A stretch of 64,000 nt of DNA. It comes from Pterois miles. Its lineage: Eukaryota > Chordata > Actinopteri > Perciformes > Scorpaenidae. A program made the translations under genes and the position numbers. This document shows positions 11,815 to 24,637 of the stretch, in pieces. Where the stretch lies: NCBI GenBank assembly GCA_947000775.1, contig CAMQGK010000299.1:15272501-15336500 (forward strand), read 5' to 3'. The notes below the pieces were generated by a model, which saw nothing but the letters and a program-made list of their open reading frames with translations, was not told the origin of the DNA and made no database searches. How positions within the stretch are numbered: the stretch's first letter is position 1; each line of letters opens with the position of its first letter.

Positions 11815-12040
11815 GCTCTGAAATTAGAGACAACAAAAAGCACTCCAAATGTAACTACTATAGCAGAGGCCACACTAGCAGGCCAGTGGCTGAGACTAGG
11901 CGGAGTCACAGTGGAAGACAGAGAGACAGCATATGGTTAGCACTGCACACGCTGAAAAACTGGGCAACACTGACCTTGAATTAGGCACAGCCTAAAGCCT
12001 GCGGCGGCGCTGCTATAGCTTATATTTAATATACTTTCAA
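11815..12040. other. Unrecognised spacer
   Basis: A short stretch between a SINE and a hAT-type element. Nothing was recognised. Confidence 0.5.
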
Positions 12041-12580
12041 ATAACAAGCAGGGATGGGCATTCCAACCAGTGCTATTGGAAAATCACTTGGAATTATTCA
12101 ATTATTATTCGAAAATTATCACATGACCCGTAAAGCCACCCCCCTCCGGAGAAAAACAGACAAAGTGGGGGAAAACGACATGTAGAGTCGGCACATCTTC
12201 CCTTCCCATCTCTAATAAAGAGTTTATATTCATATTGTTGGAACAGTGGAAGAGGCGGGTGGAAAGACAAACCATGATGCTGTTGGTGAGTTTTGTTTCT
12301 GTCAGGTCTGACTGGCGATAGGTTCTGCTGCTCCACCAGCTGATCTACCTGCTGAAACTCCCGCCACACCGCCACACACACCTGCTCTGACAGAAAAGAG
12401 TCGAACGTGAATGTTTTAACAGGAGTAATGTTACTACCAGCGCCTGCAACGGTTAATACAAGGGAAATATACAGTATATGTTTTAAGACAGGACGAATAG
12501 TCGCATAAACTATTCAACTTTTTATAACCATAACAAATATTCAAATCATTGCAAATCATGACTCACTCCCTATTAACAAG
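12041..12580 (+). mobile_element. Non-autonomous hAT-type element, 524 bp
   Basis: The body is 12049-12572. It begins CAGGGATGGGCATTCC and ends in the reverse complement of TAGGGAGTGAGTCAT. The flanks ATAACAAG (12041-12048) and TTAACAAG (12573-12580) are an 8-bp TSD with one mismatch. ATTATTCGAAAATTATC near the left end and AAATATTCAAATCATT near the right are the ATTCGAAT-type subterminal motifs of a fish element I recall. The 95-codon minus-strand frame inside it is not a gene. Confidence 0.75.
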
Positions 12581-12596
12581 ATATGTACTTATTATT

Positions 12597-12894
12597 GGGG
12601 CGGCTCAGATGGTAGAGCAGGTAGTCCATCAATCGGAAGGTCGGTGGTTTGATCCCTGGCTGCTCACATGTCCATGTGTCCTTGAGCAAGACTCTTTACC
12701 CTAAATTGTGCAACTGTGTGAATGAGACGAATGAGTATTTAGATTAGATCCTGATGGGCAAAGTTGGCACCTTAGCAGCCTCTACCACCTCTGCCATATG
12801 TGTGTGAATGGGTGAATGCTGACATGTAGTGTAAAGCGTTTTGAATGATCGGAAGACTAGAAAAGTGCTACATAAATGCAAGTCCATTAACCAT
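12597..12894 (+). mobile_element. tRNA-derived SINE, nearly full length
   Basis: The head GGCTCAGATGGTAGAGCAGG is a pol III A box, and GGTGGTTTGATCCCTGG is a B box. The body has GTGTCCTTGAGCAAGACTC, GTGTGTGAATGGGTGAATG and GTAAAGCGTTTTGAATGATC. The 3' end is GTGCTACATAAATGCAAGTC. This is one of the most common teleost SINE layouts. No convincing TSD was found. Confidence 0.88.
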
Positions 12895-12956
12895 ATTTTG
12901 GTGCATTTTTTGGTATAGATTAGGGGAAATCCAACAACACTAGTGACACTTTATTC

Positions 12957-13870
12957 CGTGCTAGCAGCTCTGTGAGGCTACTTACACAGGCACAGCAATG
13001 CTTAACACCGGTATGCTAACATGCAAATGTTTTGCAGGTATAAACTTTAACATGTTCACCGTGTGTGACGCTGTTAGCATGCTAACATTTCCTAATTAAA
13101 ACAAAAAGTACAGCTGAGACTGATTTAGATGTGGGACTGATCCAATCCAATATCGATATGGCGTTCCGATACAGACGTAATTCAAGTATCTGAGGCTACT
13201 GATCCATTAAATCTGTCAATGTGCCGTTGCACTCCTCTTTGAAATTTTCATATCACGTTTGAACTCATTTGTAGAAATGTACTTGTAGTTGATGATAGCA
13301 ATTTGCACTTCTGCTGCTGTTTATATGTGAAGCCTTAACCTACAGATCAAATAAATTGCTTTGAAATAGATTTAAATTTGAGGCTAAACGGCAGTACAAG
13401 GCACATTTTATGCAAAATGAGCTCTGATATCAGAATTATATTGGTGTCAGCAGATTTCCAAATTCAGGTATGGAAATCTGATCGGAGATGAAAGAAAACG
13501 GTGCCTCTCTAATGGGAATGTCATAAGTTTTGCAGGTATGTGGTCATGAGCCAAAGTATTGGCACAAATAAAAGAACTAACCTGCTGACGCTGCTAAACA
13601 AAGTTATGGGAGTTTTTAATTTATCCTGAGGGTGACATGAATATCTGTACTACATTTCATTTCAGTTCATTTAGTTGTTGAGACATTTCGAAACCACAAA
13701 TATGAACTTCCAGGTGGTGCTAGAGGAGGGATCATAAAAGTCAAATGGCTTCATCCACTGGGAACAATGACTGTCTGTCCAAAATCTAATGGCAACCCAT
13801 ATAATTCTTGCTCAGATATTTCAGTGTAGACCAAAGTAGTTGACCGGCAGTCTGACACTGTCATCCTGAG
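12957..13870 (+). repeat. Dispersed repeat, split by an insertion (copy 1)
   Basis: Runs from TGCTAGCAGCTCTGTGAGG through AGCATGCTAACATTTCC and, after the insertion at 13126-13511, continues GGGAATGTCATAAGTTTTGC, ATGAATATCTGTAC and GACCAAAGTAGTTGACCG. A second copy at 43868-44335 has the same order of motifs without the insertion. It is a widespread fish repeat of unknown class. Confidence 0.7.
13126..13511. mobile_element. 386-bp DNA element nested in a repeat
   Basis: The left end is TAGATGTGGGACTGATCC. The right end, reverse-complemented, is TAGAGAGGCACCG. The ends resemble fish elements that start TAGAGATGCACCGAT. It interrupts a repeat whose uninterrupted form is seen near 43960 (GTGGCTGATGGGAATG). 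An internal CCAATATCGATATGG and TATTGGTGTCAGCAGA fit the family. Confidence 0.65.
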
Positions 13871-15341
13871 AGCCACAGAGCTATGATTGCTAAAATGCAA
13901 GCCAATGTCTTTAATCTACCTTATAACATGATGTAGCATTTGGATATTGTATATTTTAAGAGACATTTTCATGCATCACTCTGCACAAATATCTACATAA
14001 AAAGCCTGATCTGAGCGCAGCAAGGCGTCAGTCTGGTTCTTTGTGTTCCACTCTCCCAGTCAGACAGACTCATGATGAACTCTCATGCTGAATTGATTAC
14101 AGCAGCTGTTTGATTGCTGGCCATCCATCTGCTCCGCCCTCTAAATTGTAACCCCTCCAAGAAACGGTGGCTGGCTACTCTCACATTCCCGTCCCCTTCT
14201 GTGCCACTTCCATCAACAGCCTTATTCAATTCCCCTGGAGCACATGAAATCAAATTTGCGCACAGTTCTGAGCTTTGCCCCCGCTGATTTTTAGCGCGGG
14301 ACAAATTATTTCTGCTTTTCGGAGAATAATGTGAACCAAATTACTTTTTGTACTTTTATGATTGGTGAAAACACACTTTCCTTTTTCTGATTCAAAAGAG
14401 TTGCATACTCAACAGCTTGGAACTTGTTGTCTTCTGTTTACTGTCAGTCTGCAATGTGCTGTTTTCCAGCTGTTCGACAGTGTGTGTGTCTGCGTGAAGG
14501 CTCACTGAGTAAAAAGAAATAACAAGGTAGGTTTTAGGATGAAGTCAAAGCTAAAGGTTCTGTATATCAAGCAGTGTATACCAGTTATAAAGGTGATCCT
14601 GTAGATATTTACAGGTACAACACCCAGTATTCAAAAAAAGGATTTATCTTTTCATGCAGTCAGGTTGCTAGTATAGATCATGGTCTTCCACTTATGGACT
14701 TTCAACAACAGGAAAAAGTGACTTCCTGTGAATATCTTGCTTGGTAAAAGCTTCAATTTGTGTTTATCTTTATATTGTTCAGTAATGGACTTGGCCTTTG
14801 CTGCCGTCATCACACTGTGCTGAAGCTGTGGCATTGAAATGAAAAGAGATTAAAAGAGGGTATATGGTATAAAGCTAGTTGGGCATGAATTACAGGGAAA
14901 TGTCATAATGCTACATATGTTGTACCAAAAAGAGCCAATCGTTCATGATGAAGACTAAACTCTCTTCCATAGGAACTGTTGCTGCAGGCATGCGTCGGTC
15001 GGTCTTTTCGTCATGATTTAGTTTGTTGCTCTCAATGGATTAATGCATGGATTTATGCTCCTTGTGCCAGGTGGTCATGTGGGATCCGCCTGCTGTTTTC
15101 TGACGTTAGGTGACAGCCACCCACGCTGCACAACTACAGCCGTGGACATCAGGACACAGACAGGAATGGGCGATAAATCTCACACCTTTCAGAACAAGCA
15201 ACATACAATAAAAAAATGTTTGGACAGCCAGGGAGTGCAAGTAACATCAGTGAAAGAAAAGTAAAATAAAGGTCTCTAAATCAATATTAGAGCCTCACAA
15301 ATGTGGCTCATAATAAGGCATGGGCAAGGCTCAACAACACA
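13871..15341. other. Unrecognised stretch
   Basis: No element ends, repeats or credible frames were identified. Confidence 0.55.
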
Positions 15342-15850
15342 GACTGTATGGAAGAAGTGGACATAGTCACCGTGACGTCACCCATTGGTTTGTGGACTGC
15401 CATTTTGAAGCCTTGAGTTTGGCATTTTGGCAACCAGAAGTGACATGAGAGGGTGGAGCCAAGTACAACTGAATGCTGAATAAGACATTTTAGACGACCA
15501 AAAACATTGCACTTAACTTTCATGAACTGAAAACACACTATGAAAGGGTTGAAGTTAGGGTTAAATCCCCCTTTATGGTTCTAAATGGGACCATAATTTA
15601 CTAAATGAACATCATGCTGTATTGAAGAAGACTAAGAAAGAAGAAACTAGTGATTGAGACCATAAACTCATGTTTACAATATTTACTGAGGTAATAAATC
15701 AAGTGAGAAGTAGGCTCATTTTTTCATAGACTTCTATATCAGACTTCTTTTTGCAACCAGAGGAGTCGCCCCCTGCTGGCCATTAGAGAGAAAGCAAGTT
15801 TAAGGCACCTCCACATTGGCTTCACTTCTCTGACCTACAGGTAGCCCACA
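15342..15850. repeat. Dispersed fish repeat of unknown class
   Basis: It contains, in order, CACCGTGACGTCACCCATTG, GGACTGCCATTTTGAAGCC, AATGAACATCATGCTGTATT, CTCATGTTTACAATATTTAC, GACTTCTTTTTGCAACCAG and AGTCGCCCCCTGCTGG. This arrangement matches a very common fish repeat I recall. No TIRs or TSD were assigned. Confidence 0.65.
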
Positions 15851-17100
15851 GCTCAAGAATAAGGTAAAATGCTACTTTGGGCTATCAATTAGCAGCTCAC
15901 CTTCCCGATTCGGTAAGTGGTTAAAAAAAGGCGTTGATGATGGAACACATGCTCAGTAACGATCAGGTACTCGTGAGAAAGTGTAGGTGAGTATTTCAGT
16001 TATTTCAGAAACAGGAAAGAGTTTAGTTGGGTGGAGTTAAGCAAAATTTACTTACTTACTTACTTACTCTCAGATTCATTTACTAAATAAAGATTAAACA
16101 TGACAATTAACTTTGGTCTGTGTTGTTAGTTGATTCCCGTTCATCAATAAAACTATTTTTATCGGGGCAAGTAAAAATTACTTTGGGCACGTAGATTTCT
16201 GACCCATGTGTGGCCACATGGAAAAAAAAACAAAAAAGCACTGAACAACACTGAACCATAACAAACGCAGGTATTTTACTCAGAGGACCAAAAGCTGGAT
16301 GATTTTTACTGAGTCACATGACATTACATCTGCAGCTTAAGTTACGCTACATGCATACTTAGTTTAAGCCATATCATGATATTTTTTCTAACCCAGATTT
16401 TGTTGCCTAAACCTAACAGCCATTGTTTCACAACATTAACCATACTCAAACCTTCAAGATACTACACAAATGGCTTCCAGGGGATTCTGCTCAAGCGGCA
16501 ATATATGACAAGCAGGGAAGAGATCATTTCGTTAACCTCAGTGTTGCATTAGATTTAAGGTTACTTTTGGTTTATTGAGTGTTATTTTCATATAAATTCT
16601 GGGAATATGGCCGCATTGCTAAAAGAAAGACCAACAGGGCAAAAATACAAGCAGTGAGATGATCAGGCAGGTTTTGAACAAATAGCCAGCCAAACTTTTT
16701 TGAAGAGAAAACAAGGTGAACTGTAAAATTTTTACCAAAACTGTAGAAAAAATCCATCCATCACAGTTTATAGGCTGACCATACTTAGTAGCTTAGTACC
16801 ATACTTCCAGTACAATGAGGCATTTCTACCAAATTTCATTTTACGTTCACTTGTCTTGCACATTTTTTGGTGAACACAGTTTGATCCAAATCAAGGAAAA
16901 TGTTGACTAAAACTATAGAGAAAAGATACAAGTTGAATCAAACATAATTGTCCTTTAAAATCCCATTTTAAGAACTATATTCTAAATCCCAAAGTGAGAA
17001 AGTATCCTGGCTATGATTTAAATTAAAGAGCAAAAAATGAAGAAACCATCACGGTGTAAATTAAAGAGAGAAAGAAGGGAGCTAAGGATGTCTGAATCTA
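15851..17100. other. Unrecognised stretch
   Basis: Apart from a short (TTAC) run, only a fragment around 16360-16460 (TTGTTGCCTAAACCTAACAG) resembles a fish repeat. Confidence 0.5.
16048..16068. repeat. (TTAC)5 microsatellite
   Basis: Five tandem TTAC units. Confidence 0.9.
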
Positions 17101-18240
17101 AGTCAGTAGTTAATCTTATGAGCACAGTAGGCTACACAGTATATAAGAACAGGATGTGGGCACGAGTGTCTCAATGAGAGCAGAGCCTGTGTCGCCTGTA
17201 ATTCCACGCAACAGTAACAGTCAGTCATAGTCCACTCACTTGTACACTCCCTTGGGCGAGAGCTCCTTAGAGAGAAAATTGGGAGGATATATGACTGAAG
17301 TGCATAGCGGCAGCTCCACCTCAAACAGCCCATTCCAAACTCAATTACCACACATCTGCACCCCCGTCACCATCCCTGGCAATCTCAGGAAACTCTGGGA
17401 TGGTTGGCAAAAAAAAAAAAAAAAAAAAAAAAAGGACTTTATCTTTGGCTGCTCAAGTAGCAGAACACCTAAGGCTTTGAGTCTGTAGAGCACTGGGACT
17501 GAGACTGCAAATGAGGTCTGTCACATCAGCACTCGCAGCTTTTCATAGCTCTAAAATGTCAAAAATCCAGGGAGAAAAGAGAAAACGCAAGCTTGATTTG
17601 AAAGGGAAATGCAGTTTAAGGATGGAAACATGAGCCCAGCAGGACGCTGAAGAATCCTGACAATTTCTCATCAGGCAGGATGAGGAACGAGCAAAGTAGT
17701 ACTGTGAAAAAAACTAACCCTGTCTTGTTTTAGGGCAATTCCTTACTCTTTACAGGCTATAGAGAAAGTAAACATGCAGCTCTATCTCTGGCAAACTTAC
17801 AGTCTGATACAAGTGAAAATGCCATGTTTCTGGACTCAACCCTTGAACAGAATGGACGAGTTTCTGTGCAACATCATTGCAGAGATGAGCACACAACTAG
17901 GAGGCAGAAAGCACGCCATGTCTAATAGAGCCAAGCTCCAGCACAGACATGACAAGGAGCTGCTGTGCAGTAAACTGCACCAGCCGCAGAGAAGATGGAT
18001 CGAAAAGGTTTATCACAAGATTTTGCTAAAAACAGAAGGAGATTATGGATCCAGGCCTGATGGGCAAAAGCATTCTAGACACACAGCGCTAGCAAAGCAA
18101 CGGGTGGTCAAGGCGAGCTGTCATGCTCTACTGATCGATAAAAATGAACTGATCAACAACAGGGTGATCGACCCACACTCTGAAGAAATATTTGTATATA
18201 TTTAGTGACTAAGCCTTATAACTTATAAGTGATACAAGGC
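17101..18240. other. Unrecognised stretch; longest simple ORF without a domain
   Basis: The frame at 17774-18205 is 143 codons. I see no signal peptide, transmembrane segment, zinc finger or family motif. No splice-site arrangement favours an exon. By a rough count, several frames this long are expected by chance in 64 kb over six frames. Confidence 0.5.
17409..17433. repeat. Poly(A) tract of 25
   Basis: An uninterrupted A run. No AATAAA signal or recognisable retrocopy precedes it, so its origin as a retroposed tail is open. Confidence 0.95.
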
Positions 18241-21200
18241 TTTGTTACCGCTCTAAATTGCTGTAACGTTACGCGACTAATGCAGGGAAAGCTCATGCCA
18301 GTATACCTTACATTTTGAAAGGACGATGTCTGGTAGTCTATCGGGGCAGTTGCACCGTGGAACCTAAGGTTACCTAACATTTGTTTGAATATGAATCGGA
18401 CATACAGTACTGCAATATTGATGTAACGTTAGCTAATAACCAGCAACACACTAGCAGTCTAATGTTAATGAAATCATCCAAAGAGCTGCTGTGTGACTGG
18501 TTGTACTAATAGCACGACCAAAATCCAAGTAGGCTTGTTGCGGTGGTCGGTGTTACCGGTGTTACACAGTGGTCGGGCACACAACGATTACATTACATGC
18601 CCACCGTTGTTTTGCTTTTTTTTTACAGAAATAAAACCCATTTTGCTTAATTCTGGTGCATCAGCTGCATGATAACAATATACAGTTGGACAGCAGACGC
18701 TACAAACATAACGTGAATGCATCTGCTTCATATTTCACACACGGTACAGGAGAGAGTTGGCAGACCGAGGGGTGGCAGAGGATTTGGTGTCGAAGCGAAA
18801 TTGGCGATATTTCATATTTAAACCTAGTGCTAGAACAAAGCTGGACCGGAGAGGCCAGACACACCGCCACCCGACAGTAAAGACCAAAGTAAGCACGCTA
18901 CACATATTGACTGTCATCTTTTCTTGTTAAATCTCCGGTATAATCGGCTACATCAGTGTTGTCACAAGTTTATTAAGTGGAGGGAAAATTTCCTCACTGT
19001 CTCACCCCTAAATACAAGTCTCCAGTTTTATTTTACAATATACTACAACTGTTAAGGAACTGCTAATGAAGAAGTTTCAAAAGGACTCCGGAGTGACCAA
19101 ACAGGATCTGGTCATTCAAGTCAAATCACACTTATGTCTGATCTAACGTTACCCATTTCATCACAGTTGATCACAACAAACAAATCTACTAACACGATGA
19201 TAATGGTATCTGGTGGTTGGACTCTGCAGGGGTCTAGTATAGTTAACAGAAATGTTCAAACAATGCAAAATCAACATTGATTATAACGGCTGACTACAAG
19301 CTGTTTTCCCTCCTAAATGCGCGCCCACCCAGTAATGTTTGTACACAAAAAAACATCTATGGCTCTGTGATGGAAAGGCATATTATTCAGCTTTTGTTCT
19401 TTTTATTAACCTGATAAATAGCTGCTCATTAGATTTCACATTCAGGTGGCGTCTTTGTATGTCAACATTCCTTCATTAATACAGTCAACAAGTGTTTAGG
19501 CACAGGTGGGCTTGGTCTGGTCTCCCATGAAAGTTGGAAAATTATGATGCCAGCCAGGGCTCTGTTTAATTACCTTCTCTCTTTCTGCCCCATTGATTTA
19601 CATTGTGAGCCCTTTAATTATACAATTCATCACCTTTTAAACATGAAAAACGGTGTAAAACAATGCTAATTAAACCTTGTCAAAAGGTTTTCTGCAAGGG
19701 CTCAGTAAATCACACAAATGGACTGTGAGGACGACACATATGTATGTATGTATGTTTCTTTTTTTTTTTTTTACGTCCTTCCATGTGTTGCCATCAATTT
19801 GACTTAATCCTCGGCAGCAAGCCGACGGAGACTCAACGTCTTGGGAGGCCAGTGCCGTGAATTAATGTCTTTGCTCGCTACAGCTTTTGTGTGCTGTGTT
19901 TTTGTAATGTTGTCATATAATGAGAAGAAGCTAATAGAGAGAACACAGCTCATTCCCATCCAACATCGATGGAGAAGGAGAATTGATGACTGAAAAAGTT
20001 CGCTGAAGTTAATGGATTCACACCCCTTTGCTTTATCACCACAGCTGCTTGTTTGGAAGGTGAGAGTTTGTGTTCACGATTTATTTGTTGTCATATTATA
20101 TTAAAGGATAAGGCTAGCGATATTCTAATATTTGTCATTTTGTCAACAAATCCCATGAAAAGACAACAACTTGCATTGAATTGATTGAAGTATTGGCTGT
20201 GTAGCTGAATGCTGATATATCGTATTCCTCTGTGACATAGAGATCCATTGTTATACAAAAGCAATTAAAAACACATCAATAAGCCACCCCATAGCACTGG
20301 GTGATGTTCCTTCATCATGATGAACATGGGCACTGTAGTTTATTATGAGTCAATAACGCGTACACCGTCCTGCTATTGGAAATACTCACTAGAGCAGTGA
20401 AGTCGCCCGGCCAGGGGGAGAGGTAAATTATCATGTAACTTTCTTTTTTCACAAAATACCTAATAGTTCAATAAAAATTATTAAAATTTTTAAGTCTCTA
20501 TCGTTCATCTAATCTATTCTGTGTCTGTTCTTGGATATTTCTAAGACTATAGGAATGTAGAAATAGGTTACATCAAATTATTTCAAAGGATATACTATTG
20601 GGGTACACTGAAATAAATATTAAATGTATTAAAAGATTGATAACCTCTGCACGAGAGCACCAAATGTTTGTTAGGCTAATCCACGTCTCTTTATTCTTAT
20701 TTGAGTAATGTTTGCTAAAACTACAGTGCCTTGTCGTTTTAGTAAATGTCTTAGTAAAGATTTAGTTGTGACCCATTTTTAAAAATGTACATCTTCATTA
20801 GGAACAAATGGGTTTGGGGTTTAGCGGCGCAGACAGGTAAAGAAGGCGGAAGCACTGAGATAATTCAGATAAACTGACCAATGCACTGTTGGTTTGGGTC
20901 CTAACGATCTATAAATACTATACTTTTAATATTTAGTTTAAACTTGTTTTATCAATCGATGAAGTAAAATTGATAGTTTTTATAATACCTGGTTTCAGGA
21001 GGTGCTGCAGCCCCTTCATGCCATGTGTATAAATAATGTTAAATAAATACGTACTATACTTAACGCAATGTGCATTTTTTTCACAACTGTATTCCTTTAA
21101 AAGGTAATGGAAGATTACTTTCTTAAGCTGTCCTCTGCTATGCTCCACATCCCCCTATCATATACTAGTCTCAAACCATATTGGACTTACTTACACTACT

Positions 21201-21403
21201 CTACAATTTTGTGTCGTGTGGTACAAAACTCTCAACCTCTGCAGCATCGGTGCTATGTGCGAAAAAAGTTAACATGCAGCCCTGTGTGTTTGCTGGGACT
21301 CTAACCGGGGGCTGTACGGTCTGTGTGCGCTTTGATGGTTGGTTTATTGAATTAAATCCAAATCCGATTTGATCCAGGGGGACCACCCCGACTACCCAGC
21401 AAA
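18241..21403. other. Mostly unrecognised; possible repeat and a T tract
   Basis: The block about 18530-18960 (GTGTTACCGGTGTTACACAG, GGAGAGAGTTGGCAGACC) may be an element relic, but no ends were found. A (TATG)4 and poly(T) run lies at 19739-19773. The stretch near 19530-19700 looks like unique, evenly AT-rich sequence. Confidence 0.45.
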
Positions 21404-21432
21404 CTTCAATCGATTAATCATTGCAGCTCTAC
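21404..21432. repeat. Short end fragment of a DNA element
   Basis: TTCAATCGATTAATCATTGC followed by AGCTCTAC matches the end of a very common fish DNA element whose terminus reads AGAGCTGCAATGATTAATCG in reverse complement. Only the tip is recognised. Confidence 0.4.
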
Positions 21433-24400
21433 TCTACGCAAGACGTCAACACTTTAACCTCTTCATGTTCTGTTGATGTGTTCATTCATTTTTTGAATGC
21501 TTTAAGCCAGATCTTACACATTGCACTTTTAAAGTTTTGTAAACACACCAAACATCTTCTACCCCCATTGATATAGCCTATACAATTCCAGAAAAAGTAT
21601 GGTCTGTTGAGGCCCTGATGAAATCCTGTCTCTAATACCCATACTTCAGATAGCGAGAAATACTTTGTCTCTCAGATCCACTCACTGGTGCGAGGATGAT
21701 GAAAGGTTGAGGGGGAGAACTTGCCTCCCCTGTTGGAAATGATGGCTCTTTCTCCTTCCTGACGCCTCGCACTGTCAACAGCTGTCACCAGCGTAGCATG
21801 CAGAAATGAAAAAGTCACAGGAACGACAAACAGACCGAAGCTCACAACAACAGCAGCTCGTGCTATTTTGCTTCGGCGACCAGCGTGGAGGCTTCTGCAC
21901 AAAGCTGTAGATGTCTTCTCGATTTCTTGTGTAAGACTCAGAACAAGAGCAGCTCTGAGCTTTGACACTGAGAAGCAGAGGTCAGCTGCTCAGCTGGGAG
22001 CGAGTCTCAAAATGAAATCGCTGTCTTTATATTCTTTCAATCCCATATGAGGACTTACAATGTATGAGGTATTGCTGAATATATTGTAATGTGGGTGAGG
22101 AGTCAAAGATCAGTGATGTGCCACTATATAGCGAATGTCAATCAAGTTCCACAAGGACGTACAGTGTGCACACATACACACACCCTAACATTAACCAGGC
22201 TACTGCGGTGAAGTCTTTAGTTTCAGACAAGGAAAACAGAAGCCGACGGTGCTTTTCCATAACCTTGCCCGGTGTGTATTAATTTCAGAAAATCCTCCTG
22301 TATTGTTATGTTGTGCAGCTTGTATCCAAAGGCAAGTAATCAGTGGATTAATTTGAGTAACTGGCGAAATATTTGGTGTCGGCGGAGAACTGGGGGCTTT
22401 TTAAATGTCACCTTCTCTATATTCTGGGGATGCTGGGGCTTTTTAAATGGCACTGCATTAATGATCTGCGATTAAATGCTCAATATCAAATAGAGGCTGC
22501 TCCAATTACAGTTTGTTCAGTTTTGCTGTTGTGTGGCCTTCAGTTTCCCTGAATGAAAAGCAACTTATAAAGACACACGTTACAGTGGCGCATGCTGGCA
22601 GCTGTGGAAATTCTCCCAAGATGATATGTGCCATTTCCAGTGAGCCTCTTGCTGGAACAAAGACTTCTTTTGTGTCTTTCCTCTCTTGATCCAACATCAG
22701 TGACCAAATTGAAATCCTCTCCTCTGTAGTGACCTGCAAATATCTGGGGACACGAGATAGGAGCGCTCGCTGCCTTGAACAATGCCACAGAGTTGGGCTC
22801 TGATTCATGCTGAAAACGGATTAATTTCCCCACAAATTAACTGCTAATTCTCCCCTTATCTTTGCCCCAGACTCTCATTGAGTCAGTCGCCTTTCTCTCT
22901 TCCGCTCTCTGTTTCTCTCTCGCTCGTGGCGCTGACTTTGTGCGACTGGGTTTGAGGCATGAGCTGTGACTGGCACCACCCTTTGGTAGCTTTTCCCATG
23001 AGTCTGTTCTGCAGAGCTCGGAGACATGTCCCATATGTCCTCGTTCCCTTTTCTCAGAGACGTCTACGAGCTAATTTGCCCCTGGTGCTGCTTAAGTATT
23101 TAATGACAGTGACCAATTCAATTAGATGTGTGAAGTGCATGCAAACGGTTACAATAAATGTAAATGTAAAAGCCTGTATACAATAACAAGATGTAATTTA
23201 TATACTTGGTAAGAAATGTGAGTTTGACCTTTGTTTTGTAAAGATGACCACATTATTCTTTCATGTTGCAGGGTGGCATTTCTTTTACGAGAGAACGACA
23301 GCCACAAATCAAATCAAAGCAGAAAGCAAGGAGCGGTGGCGACTATCTAGCACTACAATTTATACTCACTGCTGTACCTGCAGGCCTTGTTTGATACTGG
23401 ACCTTTAGGCTATCTGCAGCCTCCAGCGAAGAAGCCTTTGTAACAAGGGGATACAGAGAATAGCTCGGCCCAGTAACGTCTCACCATCAGATTAGCGGCA
23501 CCTGGCTCGTGGATGAGAATGTAGCGCCGTGTCTGCCATTTAGCGAACTTTAGAAAGGACGCCAAGAAAGGACAAGGATTCATTCAAACACACCTCATCA
23601 TTTATTCATGAAAAGTGGGCAGGGAATTCAAAGCTTTCTTCCTTTTATTTAAGGCGGCCTTAAAGAGAATAATATATTTTTCTGTGGGCAATTGTGGTTT
23701 ATCTCCCTACCGCCCCTCATCTGACATCCCAAATGGGCTAGCAGGTGAAATTAGAGTGTGCTAACAGAAATGTATGCATGTGCTCACACACAAGAGCATT
23801 AATATGCACATAAGGGTAACAGGTTATAGACTGAGGTGAACTGCTGAACTACGCTCACACTCACACACTTGTAAACACTCTTACAAACTCATTAATGGGC
23901 TGAAATGTTTCCATGCACTAGCTGCTAAATTTATGAAGAAAATCCCACATGAGGGTTATGAGTCCCGTTAAGACACCCGTCTTTCCATAAATACTGTAAC
24001 ATGATTCAGGTGAAATGTGCTTTGAAGTAAAAAGTGACTCATGCTGAGATTGACAGTGGCATTTAACTTCACTTGACTGCTCCTTACCCTTTCATACTTT
24101 GAGGGAATAATAAGTTTGGCTTATTAATCAAACCCCCTTAATATTGAGATAATGTGTCACATCAGGTTTTTTTAGGAGTCATTTTTCATAATCGCTGCGA
24201 TAACCCTCCTTGAAAGGGGCGGCTGGGTGCACGGAGAGCGAGGGTCGGCGAGGTAGCAGCCAGGGACAGCTGTAGCACTCTATAAATGAGTATGCTAATG
24301 CTGACTGACATTTCCTTGAACGGCAGAGAAGGAGAAAATGCTTGCTCCCAATTATCCTGAACGTCAGTGTGAAATAAGGGCCCATACCCATCTGGGAATA

Positions 24401-24637
24401 ATTCAACAAATAGGTAAGGGAATGTAGTGAAACAATAACACAAACAATGACAATGTTTAAATACAGACTAATGTAAACAGCATATTCTGTTTGGATATTA
24501 CAGATTAGGTCTTATCCTGAATGGAGCATTTTCAGATTAAAACATGTGGGATATGCTGATATTATTTGGATTCTGGGAGTATTTTTTGGACATGTATACA
24601 GCACATTTACAATATGCATCTTAATTTGTGTTTTTAC
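21433..24637. other. Unrecognised, possibly unique sequence
   Basis: No element ends or genes. The part around 24170-24440 has the look of a conserved non-coding element and is treated as a finding. Confidence 0.5.

Noticed and set aside
12597..12670. A tRNA gene
   Set aside because: The pol III A and B boxes belong to a SINE: the sequence continues into a SINE body and cannot close a tRNA acceptor stem.
17110..17433. Processed retrocopy ending in A25
   Set aside because: No polyadenylation signal before the A run, no recognised transcript, and no TSD found.
17774..18205. 143-codon open frame as a possible gene or exon
   Set aside because: No domain, signal or splice context. Roughly 6,000 stop-to-stop intervals are expected in six frames of 64 kb, so several intervals of this length are expected by chance.
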